Shown here one piece after another: positions 8,922 to 16,697 of a DNA stretch of 64,000 nucleotides. The position numbers and the translations under genes were made by a program. The notes under the pieces are model-generated. The model was not told where the DNA came from. It made no database searches and saw only the letters and a program-made list of their open reading frames with translations. Position 1 is the first letter of the stretch. Every line of letters starts with the position of its first letter. This stretch comes from Opitutaceae bacterium (GTDB lineage: Bacteria; Verrucomicrobiota; Verrucomicrobiia; Opitutales; Opitutaceae): the NCBI GenBank assembly GCA_016794785.1, contig JAEUHC010000019.1:930001-994000 (forward strand), written 5' to 3'.

Positions 8922-10253
8922 TCATTTGTTGGCCCAGAGTGGCGCGGCCTGCTCGGCATTCCATTTCGCCCATTGCGCCTGCAAGGCGGCAACCTTGGCG
9001 GGTTGGCTCGCGGCGAGGTCGTGCTGTTCTTCGAGATCGGCCGCGAGATTGAACAACTGCACGAACGGCGGTTTGCTCGCCTTCCCCTTGTATTCGTTGG
9101 TGCGAACGAGCTTCCAGTCGCCGTCGCGAATCGCCCAGTGCTCACCCCAGCGCCAAAACAGGGTTTCGTGAGGCCGCGTGGTGGTTTCACCGCGCAGGAA
9201 CGGGAGCAGATTCACGCCGTCGAAACTGGCCGCGGGCGTCACGATGCCGGCGGCGGCGAGCGCGGTGGCAGTGGCATCGAGGGTGATGACCGGGGCATCG
9301 ACGACTTTCCCGGCCGCCAGCCTGCCTTTCCACTGCATCATCCACGGCACCCGGATGCCGCCTTCGTAGTAGGTGTGTTTTTCTCCGCGCAGGGGACGGT
9401 TGCTGGAGGCGCCCACAAAGGCGCCGCCATTGTCGCTGATAAAGAATACGAGGGTGTTTTCCTCGATGCCGGCGTCGCGCAATGCCTGCATCACGCGGCC
9501 GACACCGTCGTCCATCGCGATCGTCTGGGCGGCGTGAATCCGGCGCTTCTCGTCCTTGATGTCTTTCACCCGGGCGAGATATTCCGGGGTTGCTTCCAAC
9601 GGGAGGTGAACGGCGTTGAAGGAGAGGTAGAGGAAAAACGGCACGCGGGCATTCCGGGTAATGAAGTCCGCCCCGTCGGCGGCGAAGGCGTCGGTCAGGT
9701 AAGTATCGCCGGTGTCTTTTTCGTGGCCGCGCAGAATTTTGGTCCGCCGGTCCTTTTCGACGCGGTAGCCGTGCGTTCCGCCGAGAAAGCCGAAGAATTT
9801 GTCAAACCCCCGGCTGAGCGGGTGGCGATCCGCACTGTCGCCGAGGTGCCACTTGCCGATCGCGCCGGTGCGATAACCGGCGGCTTTGAGGTGTGTGGCG
9901 AGCGTGGCTTCAGCGAGAGGCAGACCCTTCTCGGCCCTCGTCACTTGGTTCGTGGCGAGGTCTTCACCACCCAAATTGAATTCGTGGCCGAAGCGCGTTT
10001 GATAACGGCCGGTCAGCAACCCCGCCCGCGACGGACTGCAGATGGTGCACGAGGAATAGCCGTTGGTGAAACGGACCCCGTTGCGGGCGATCGCATCGAT
10101 GTTAGGCGTCTTGAAATCGGTGACGCCCTGGCAACCGAGATCGCCGTAGCCCAGATCGTCAGCCAGGATGAGGACGATGTTGGGTTTTCCGGCCGGGGCA
10201 CCGCAGGCCGACGTAATAGGGAGCAGGCCGATTAGGCAGAGTAGATATTTCAT
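8922..10253 (-). CDS. Secreted arylsulfatase-type S1 sulfatase
   Basis: Sulfatase of 443 residues with classical motifs: ADDLGYGDLGCQ (metal-binding Asp pair at 32-33), activation site C72-S-P-S-R76 followed by AGLLTGRY, then GKWHLGD and FFISDNGG. The signal peptide is MKYLLCLIGLLPITSACG. A Cys follows the hydrophobic stretch, but TSAC is a poor lipobox, so lipoprotein anchoring is uncertain. The start at 10253 is preferred because it begins the signal peptide. The gene is 32 bases after the previous sulfatase and 28 before the hydrolase, consistent with one operon. Confidence 0.92.
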   Translation of the reverse strand: MKYLLCLIGLLPITSACGAPAGKPNIVLILADDLGYGDLGCQGVTDFKTPNIDAIARNGVRFTNGYSSCTICSPSRAGLLTGRYQTRFGHEFNLGGEDLATNQVTRAEKGLPLAEATLATHLKAAGYRTGAIGKWHLGDSADRHPLSRGFDKFFGFLGGTHGYRVEKDRRTKILRGHEKDTGDTYLTDAFAADGADFITRNARVPFFLYLSFNAVHLPLEATPEYLARVKDIKDEKRRIHAAQTIAMDDGVGRVMQALRDAGIEENTLVFFISDNGGAFVGASSNRPLRGEKHTYYEGGIRVPWMMQWKGRLAAGKVVDAPVITLDATATALAAAGIVTPAASFDGVNLLPFLRGETTTRPHETLFWRWGEHWAIRDGDWKLVRTNEYKGKASKPPFVQLFNLAADLEEQHDLAASQPAKVAALQAQWAKWNAEQAAPLWANK

Positions 10254-10285
10254 GCGAACAGGAAGAAGGAGCGCGCGGGGGCGGG

Positions 10286-11746
10286 TCACGGAATGCGATC
10301 AAGCGGGAACGGCGACTTGTTCTGCCGCACCCAGCCGCGTAGCAGTTCGCGGTGAGTCATGAGCACCGATTGGTAGTCGGCATGGCGCGCGAGGTTGTTC
10401 ATCTGACCAGGGTCGGCGCGAATATCGAAAAGCTGCTCGGGGTTCTTGCCGGCCGAATAGATGATGTAGGTGAAGCCCGGCGTGCGCACGAGGTGGCCGT
10501 GCGCGAGCGGCGTGCCGGGGAGCAGGCTCTTGTAGTCGACTTCGCTCACGACCACGAAGTTCTTTTTGTCGTCCACCGTCGCTGCGGGGGTGGGTGCGGT
10601 GAACGGGCGCACGCTCCGGCCGGTCAATTCCGCCGGCACTTTGGCGCCGGCGAAATCACAGAACGTCGGCAACAGATCGAGGCCCATCGAGACCAGGCGC
10701 GCCTGATCCACGCGGCCCGCCGCGGTGTGACCCGGCCAGCTCACGATCAGCGGAATGCGCACGGCCTCCTCGTAGAGCACCATTTTCTGGTTCCAGTGAT
10801 GGGCGCCATTCCCGTCGCCGTGATCGGACGTATAAACGATCAACGTCTGCTCGAGCTGGCCGTTTTTCTTCAGCGCCTCGACGACCCGGCCCACTTGTTC
10901 GTCCATTTTTTCGATGAAGCGCGCGTAGGCCCAGCGATACTGCCGCCACTCGGTCTCACCCCATTTCTGCGTGGGATGCGCGCGCTCCGGCTGCGAGTTG
11001 CGGCGGAGCCCGACAATTTCGGGTTCGTCCGCCGGAATGGCGAAATTGGCCGGCAGCGGGGGACAGTCGGCGAGCGGCGGATGAAGGGAAACGTCGCCGT
11101 TGCCCATCTTGTCGTTCAGGCCGCTGCGCATCCGGGCCCACTCGCAGATGTCGTGCGGATTCAGCAACGAGACGACGGCGAAAAACGGCCCGGTGGCCTT
11201 TGCGCCGATGAACTCGATGGCCTTCGTCGCGGTCGCTTCGTCGCGCCGGCCATCCACGAGCGTGTCGAAACCATGCCAGAGATTCTGCGGACTGGAACTG
11301 ACACCGCCGACGTGCCACTTGCCGAAATAGCCCGTGCGGTAGCCGGCTGCTTTCATGAGCATGCCGAGGGACGTGCCCGAGTGGTGCGCCTGAGCATCCG
11401 TTCGCTTGCCGGACTTCTTGCCCTTCGCCTTCGGGGCTCCGGCAACGGAGTCCGTCTCTTCGTCGGCGACCTTCAACTGATGGGGCAGGCGTCCCGTCAT
11501 CAAACTCGCGCGCGAGGACATGCACACCGGATAGGCGCAATAGGTGTTCGGAAAACGCACGCCCCGCGCGGCGATGCCATCCAGCGCGGGCGTTTTGACG
11601 TAGGGGTAACCCGCGCCGCTCATCACATCCGCGGAATGCTGGTCGGAAATGATCAACAGAATGTTCGGCCGGGTCTCCGCCGCCGGCGCAATGGCCGCAA
11701 TCGCGAAAGCGCCGAGCAGCGCGGGCCACCAAAGGAGAGACTTCAT
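10286..11746 (-). CDS. S1-family sulfatase with atypical CMSSR activation motif
   Basis: A 486-residue secreted sulfatase-fold protein (signal peptide MKSLLWWPALLGAFAIAAIA). The metal-binding element reads IISDQHSAD, the DQ form seen in choline-sulfatase and N-sulfatase-like groups. The activation site reads C75-M-S-S-R79 followed by ASLMTGRL: the Cys and Arg are present but the central Pro/Ala of the usual C-x-P/A-x-R is Ser. Other conserved parts remain (GKWHVGG, YTSDHGDGNGAH, RIPLIVSWPG). It may still be matured by a formylglycine enzyme, or it may be inactive or mechanistically different. It sits 19 bases after a TonB receptor gene. Confidence 0.85.
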   Translation of the reverse strand: MKSLLWWPALLGAFAIAAIAPAAETRPNILLIISDQHSADVMSGAGYPYVKTPALDGIAARGVRFPNTYCAYPVCMSSRASLMTGRLPHQLKVADEETDSVAGAPKAKGKKSGKRTDAQAHHSGTSLGMLMKAAGYRTGYFGKWHVGGVSSSPQNLWHGFDTLVDGRRDEATATKAIEFIGAKATGPFFAVVSLLNPHDICEWARMRSGLNDKMGNGDVSLHPPLADCPPLPANFAIPADEPEIVGLRRNSQPERAHPTQKWGETEWRQYRWAYARFIEKMDEQVGRVVEALKKNGQLEQTLIVYTSDHGDGNGAHHWNQKMVLYEEAVRIPLIVSWPGHTAAGRVDQARLVSMGLDLLPTFCDFAGAKVPAELTGRSVRPFTAPTPAATVDDKKNFVVVSEVDYKSLLPGTPLAHGHLVRTPGFTYIIYSAGKNPEQLFDIRADPGQMNNLARHADYQSVLMTHRELLRGWVRQNKSPFPLDRIP

Positions 11747-11765
11747 TTTCTAGCGGGCGCCGGGG

Positions 11766-14700
11766 TTAGAGCTTCATCGTCAGCGAAAACGTGAAATTGA
11801 AGGGCTGGGCGAGCCGCAGTGAAAAATTATTGGGCACGGCCTCGCGCGCGGGCGACGTGTAGTCGCCATCGCGGGGGCGAAGCGCGGTGCCGAGAAAGGT
11901 CGGGGAGCGCTGGTTCAGGAGATTGTTGATCACGAGTTGGGCCTGCAGCGGGCGCTCGCGGAATTTCCACGAGTAACCCAGCGTGCCGACGACGGTGGTG
12001 TGGGCCTTCGGCGTGTAGACCAGCGTGTAGGCCGTGCGATTCGGATCGTCGATCGCGCGGGTCGGATTGGCGGGATCGCGCATCGTGTCGTTCGCGCGGT
12101 TGCCGATGATCCGCCGCCCATAGTAGCGGGCACCCAGGCCGATGCGCAGGCCCTTCAGGTGCGAGGTTTGAATCGTGTAATCGGCAAACAACTTCGCCAG
12201 CATCTGGTCTTGGTCGAGGACCTTGCCCTCGAGGAGGCCGTTGCGGAATTGGTAAATGGTGTTGTAGGCGTTTGCGGCGGACTGCGCATCGGGCGAGCGG
12301 ACGGACGCCGGCACCGACTCGTCCACAGTGGCGAAATTCGTCGCCGGGTTGATCGTGACGTTGGCGTCCTGCGCGATCTGGCGGAAGACCTCGCCGTTGG
12401 CGTCGATGTATTTCCGGGTGTCGGAGTTGGCGTCCTGTTCGAAAACTTTCGGCAGGGACAGGTTGGCGGTGAGGCGAAAGCCCTTGGCGAGGTTCGCCGT
12501 GGCCTCGAACTCGAAGCCCGTGCCCGACTGCGTGCGGATGTCGTTATACTGCGGAAGCAGGTTCTGGCCGCGGCGGTTGAAGGCAATCGTGCTGCCCTGC
12601 GGCGTGGCGCTGTAGAGCGTGTTGATCGGCACGCCGTTCAGCGCGCTGCCGCGGTTAACTTCCTGGTTTTGGTAGTAGATGAAATTCAAGTTCAGCCGGT
12701 CGCCGAACAACTCCATGCGCAGGCCGTAGTCGGTGCCCTTGGCGACCGTGGGCGGCAGGATCGTGCTGTCGAGGCGGACGGTGTAGGCGCGCTGGACGTT
12801 GAAGGTCTCGGCGTAGTTGACGTAGGGGCTGAGCCACCGCGCGACGTGGAAGACCATCCCGGCGGACTTGGTCGTTTGGCGACCGGTGAGATCGGGGGAC
12901 TGGTAGTCGTCCTGGAAGCGGTCGTTGGCGTATTGTGGCTGGCGAAAAGTAGCGGTGCGCGGGCGGATGGTGGCCGCGCGGGCGGGGCCGGTCGGGCGAC
13001 CACTGGCATCCTTGGGCACGTAGGTGAGCGTGGACCAATCGGGCGGCGGCGCGGGGCGGAAGATCGGCTGCGTGGGATCGGCGTTCGAGGGGTAGTCGCC
13101 GCGGTTCAGCTGCGCCCTGGAGCTGGCTTGGTATTCGTCGCCGCGCACGGCGGCGAGCACAACGAGACGGTCTTTCCAGAACTTGGCGTTCAGCGAGGCG
13201 AGCGCGTAATCGTAGCGGGAGTCGTTGATCGTTTCGGTGTCGATGCGCGAGCTGTCGATCACCCAGCGGGGCTGGATTTGCACCGGGGCTGAGCCGGGAT
13301 TGACGTAGGTGATCGGCTGGAGGCTAAGGTCAGGGATTGAGCGGCTGGATTCGTTCCAATAGCGGCGCACACGGATCGTCTGCGCGGGCTGGATCCAGAG
13401 CGACTGGTCGGCGCCCTGCGCCATCGAGAGCCAGCGATACGAGATCGTGTAGTGGTTCTTGTTGATGCCGCCCATGGCGTTGACGGTGAAGCGCCCGAAC
13501 GGGAACGTCTTCGAGTAGGCGGCGGCGGCGCGCACGTTGTCCCAGTTGTAGTTTCGGTAGCCGCGGAAGAACGAGCCGTCGCCGTAGGGCTGGAGGAAAT
13601 GCTTGTTCGGCGAGCCGTCGGGCAGCACGCGGTTGATGTCGATGTAGGCGTCCTCGGTGCCGCGGTTCTGCTCGCCGTTCACGAAGTTCGCGCTGCGGCT
13701 GAGATCGGCGGCGGCCTGGAAATAGAAATCTCCGAAGCGCTGGTCGAGGGTGGCCTGCACATTCTTGAAGCGCGAGGAGAGTAGCGGCGCGTCCGGCGAC
13801 ATCGTGAACTCGTCACCGGGGACGCGGAAGGCGGAATTCGCGATCGCGGTATCGAAGCGGCTGGTCGGAATTCCGAAGGTGTGCTGGAACGTCGAGCCGG
13901 CGGTGGCGAAGGAGGGGCCGCCGCTCGCGCCCCAGGTGAAGCCGGCGATGGGCGTCGTGGCAGTCTCGCCGCCCGCGCGCGTCATGGGCTCGCCCTGGAG
14001 ATTCGCGATGGCAGACACGCCGTTGTAGGGATCGAAGACGAAGTAGTTCGCGGCGCGGCGATTCACGCCGGCGGCCGTGGCGGCAGTGAGCTCGGCGGCG
14101 GTCGCCGTGCGCAGGGCCACGGGCGAGGAATAGGTGAGACGGCCATTCCAGCCGGAGAGGTTGTCGTTCAGGGTGGTCAGGCCCACCTGCTTTTGGATTT
14201 CGAGATACTCGCCCTCGACCCGAATTTCGGTGTGGCGGAAAGGCTTGAACGTGGTCGTGAGAAACGCGCCCTTGCGTTTGTCGAAATCCTTTTGCCGCCA
14301 GCCGTTGCCGTCGCCCCACACGGTGGCGAGGCGCAGCGCGACCTTGTCGCCGAGCGGCCGGTTCACATCGAGGGTTGCGCGATAGGTGCTCCACGAGCCG
14401 GCGTTGAACTGCACGGTCTGGAACGCGCGGTCCGTGCGTGCCCGCTTCGTCGTGGAGGAGCTCACGCCGCCGAGCGTGCCGTTGCCGAAGAGGATAGAGT
14501 TGGGGCCGCGTCCGAAATCGAAGCGCTCAAGGGCGAAGGTGTCGTTCTCGCCATACTGCGGGAAAAAATTCCGCTGCTGTGTGCCGGCCGAAACCGTCAC
14601 CCCGCGCGTGGCGTATTGGGTGGAGAAGGTGAAGAAGTTGTTGGTGCCCGTGCCGGGGCTGAAGGAGGACGACGTGGCCCACTCGGTCGCCTGCATGAGA

Positions 14701-14975
14701 TCGGTGATGCCGAGCGCGTCGATGAACTCGCGCGTCATCACGCCGTAGGCCGCGGGCGTGTCGCGCAGATCGGTCGCCAGGCGGCCGCCCGCCAGCGAGC
14801 TGGTCGCCGCGAAACCATTATCTTTGTCCGTGTTCACCACAAACGGCGAGAGCTCGACGGTGGACGGGGTCGCCGTCGCGCTTGATGGCGATGGGGTTTG
14901 CGCCCGCGCAGCAGGAACTGCGGCGACGCCAGCGATCAGGAGGGCAGCGATGAGGATGGCAGGATGGGTCTTCAT
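11766..14975 (-). CDS. TonB-dependent outer-membrane receptor
   Basis: A 1069-residue receptor. Signal peptide MKTHPAILIAALLIAGVAA then VPAARAQ, then the mature TVELSPFVVNTDKDNGF. The plug (about 60-200) contains ALERFDFGRGPNSILFGNG, and the barrel ends FNFTFSLTMKL. The start at 14975 is chosen for the signal peptide; the frame is open 75 bases upstream but encodes nothing signal-like. It is the first of two receptors in the cluster and lies between sulfatases (87 bases after one, 19 before the next). Two receptors in one cluster suggest uptake of products of different size or sulfation. Confidence 0.9.
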   Translation of the reverse strand: MKTHPAILIAALLIAGVAAVPAARAQTPSPSSATATPSTVELSPFVVNTDKDNGFAATSSLAGGRLATDLRDTPAAYGVMTREFIDALGITDLMQATEWATSSSFSPGTGTNNFFTFSTQYATRGVTVSAGTQQRNFFPQYGENDTFALERFDFGRGPNSILFGNGTLGGVSSSTTKRARTDRAFQTVQFNAGSWSTYRATLDVNRPLGDKVALRLATVWGDGNGWRQKDFDKRKGAFLTTTFKPFRHTEIRVEGEYLEIQKQVGLTTLNDNLSGWNGRLTYSSPVALRTATAAELTAATAAGVNRRAANYFVFDPYNGVSAIANLQGEPMTRAGGETATTPIAGFTWGASGGPSFATAGSTFQHTFGIPTSRFDTAIANSAFRVPGDEFTMSPDAPLLSSRFKNVQATLDQRFGDFYFQAAADLSRSANFVNGEQNRGTEDAYIDINRVLPDGSPNKHFLQPYGDGSFFRGYRNYNWDNVRAAAAYSKTFPFGRFTVNAMGGINKNHYTISYRWLSMAQGADQSLWIQPAQTIRVRRYWNESSRSIPDLSLQPITYVNPGSAPVQIQPRWVIDSSRIDTETINDSRYDYALASLNAKFWKDRLVVLAAVRGDEYQASSRAQLNRGDYPSNADPTQPIFRPAPPPDWSTLTYVPKDASGRPTGPARAATIRPRTATFRQPQYANDRFQDDYQSPDLTGRQTTKSAGMVFHVARWLSPYVNYAETFNVQRAYTVRLDSTILPPTVAKGTDYGLRMELFGDRLNLNFIYYQNQEVNRGSALNGVPINTLYSATPQGSTIAFNRRGQNLLPQYNDIRTQSGTGFEFEATANLAKGFRLTANLSLPKVFEQDANSDTRKYIDANGEVFRQIAQDANVTINPATNFATVDESVPASVRSPDAQSAANAYNTIYQFRNGLLEGKVLDQDQMLAKLFADYTIQTSHLKGLRIGLGARYYGRRIIGNRANDTMRDPANPTRAIDDPNRTAYTLVYTPKAHTTVVGTLGYSWKFRERPLQAQLVINNLLNQRSPTFLGTALRPRDGDYTSPAREAVPNNFSLRLAQPFNFTFSLTMKL

Positions 14976-15062
14976 TGGTAGTAGGTGGGGATTCTCCAGC
15001 AGATTTGATCTCAGTGGATTGGTTGGGCAGCGATCTGCGCGATCAGGCATGCGACTGCGATT

Positions 15063-16673
15063 TCAGGGGGCCGGCACGGGTTTGCGATCGGCCGGCCGGC
15101 TCGCGGCGCGGCCGCCCGCCTGCTTGCTGTGTTCCAACAGCGCCTTCAGTTCGCGCACGATATCGGGATGCTTGAAATAGAGATTCTCGGTCTCGCCCGG
15201 ATCGGTCGCGAGATTGTAGAGCTGGCCGGGCGCATCCGGTGCGGTGTCGGGCAGCGCGAATTGTTTCAGCTCGGCATTCGCGTAATTGTTTCCGCCGGAG
15301 CCGCGATGATCCAAAAATTTCCACGGCCCCCGGCGGATGGCGAGCGCGAGGCTGATCGTCTGGTGCAGCGTGTAGTCGCGACGCGGCATCCCGTCGGCCG
15401 TTCCCGTCAGCACAGTGAGAAAACTGAAACTGTCCTCCGCTGCATTTGCCGGCAATGTTGTCCCCGTGATCGCCGCGCAGGTCGCCATGATGTCCGTGAG
15501 GCACACCGTCTGATCGCTCACCTGGCCGGCGGCGATTTTTGCGGGCCAGCGAACGATGAAGGGCACGCGATGGCCGCCCTCCCATTGGTCGCGTTTCACC
15601 CCGCGCCACGGGCGTGCGCCATCGTGGCCGTGATCGGCGCGCATGCGGACGACGCTCGTGGTCTCCGGGCCGTTGTCGCTGGAGAACATCACGACGGTGT
15701 TCTCCGCCAGTCCGAGCCGCTCCAGCGTCTGCATCAGTTCGCCGACGATGTAGTCGAGTTCGTGAATGAAATCGCCGTGCGGCCCTGCATTCGTGCGGCC
15801 TTGGAACTGCTTCGCGGCAAACGACGGCAGATGCACCGCCTGAGTGCTGTGCAGGAGAAAAAAAGGCTTCCCGGGCCGGCGCTGCGCGTGTTCCTCGAGA
15901 AACTCCTGGCTTTTTTGCAGGAAGACCAGGTCCACTTCCTCGAGATCGAAGCCGGGTGCGATCAGGCCGGCGCGGTTGTCGAAGGCATACGGGTGCTTCG
16001 GCAGCGTTGACTTGTCGAGCATCGCGACGGGCGGCACCGGGATGCGGTCGCCGTCGATGTAGGCGTAGAGGAAGTCCGTGGTCGGACAGCACGCCGTCCC
16101 GAAAAACCGGTCGAACCCGCGGTGGATCGGTGCGTCCGGAATCGCCCGCGAATAATCGATCAACTTCACGCCCTCGACGCCGCCTTGCGTGATCCGCTGG
16201 CCGCTTTTGTCCAAAAAGGTCAGGCCGACGTGCCACTTGCCGATCAGCGCCGTGGCGTAGCCCCGGTCGCGGAGCATCTGCGGGAGCGTGAGTTGATCGG
16301 CCTTGATGAGACCCGGGCCGCCCGTGCCGGCGAAGACGCCGCGATAGTTGATCCGAAACGCCATCTGGCCGGTGAGCAGGCTGTAGCGGCTCGGCGTGCA
16401 GACCGTGGAGGGCGAATGCGCATCGGTGAAACGCATCCCTTCCCGCGCGAGCCGGTCGAGGTGTGGAGTCGCCACTTTCGCCTCGGGATTGTAGCAGCCG
16501 ACATCGCCGTAACCGAGATCGTCGGCGAGGATCAGCAGGATGTTGGGTTGGGCGGCGGTCGCCGCGAGGGTGGCCGGGACGCCGAAGCTGCCGAGCACAA
16601 CCAAGCGCCAGATCAATGCCACGCGCGCGACGAGCGCGGCGGAGGGTCGCTGGAAGCGGTTTAGGTGGCTCAT
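15063..16673 (-). CDS. Secreted arylsulfatase-type S1 sulfatase
   Basis: A 536-residue sulfatase with a long N-terminus whose hydrophobic stretch (about 17-38) is a signal peptide or anchor. Motifs: LADDLGYGDVGCYNP (metal Asp pair near 51-52), C92-T-P-S-R96 followed by YSLLTGQ, GKWHVGLTF, and MFSSDNGPET. The C-terminus has the usual sulfatase subdomain (GQLYNLATDPGETENLY). It resembles arylsulfatase A-like and N-acetylgalactosamine-6-sulfatase-like enzymes of marine or gut Verrucomicrobia; the position specificity cannot be read from sequence. It starts 24 bases after the lyase gene, so it is probably co-transcribed with it. Confidence 0.92.
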   Translation of the reverse strand: MSHLNRFQRPSAALVARVALIWRLVVLGSFGVPATLAATAAQPNILLILADDLGYGDVGCYNPEAKVATPHLDRLAREGMRFTDAHSPSTVCTPSRYSLLTGQMAFRINYRGVFAGTGGPGLIKADQLTLPQMLRDRGYATALIGKWHVGLTFLDKSGQRITQGGVEGVKLIDYSRAIPDAPIHRGFDRFFGTACCPTTDFLYAYIDGDRIPVPPVAMLDKSTLPKHPYAFDNRAGLIAPGFDLEEVDLVFLQKSQEFLEEHAQRRPGKPFFLLHSTQAVHLPSFAAKQFQGRTNAGPHGDFIHELDYIVGELMQTLERLGLAENTVVMFSSDNGPETTSVVRMRADHGHDGARPWRGVKRDQWEGGHRVPFIVRWPAKIAAGQVSDQTVCLTDIMATCAAITGTTLPANAAEDSFSFLTVLTGTADGMPRRDYTLHQTISLALAIRRGPWKFLDHRGSGGNNYANAELKQFALPDTAPDAPGQLYNLATDPGETENLYFKHPDIVRELKALLEHSKQAGGRAASRPADRKPVPAP

Positions 16674-16697
16674 CGGTCTGGCGGCGATTCCTGCCGG

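Noticed and set aside
8922..10253. Lipoprotein call for the sulfatase from the TSAC sequence
   Set aside because: The position three before Cys is Thr rather than Leu/Val/Ile, so the lipobox is weak; plain secretion is as likely.
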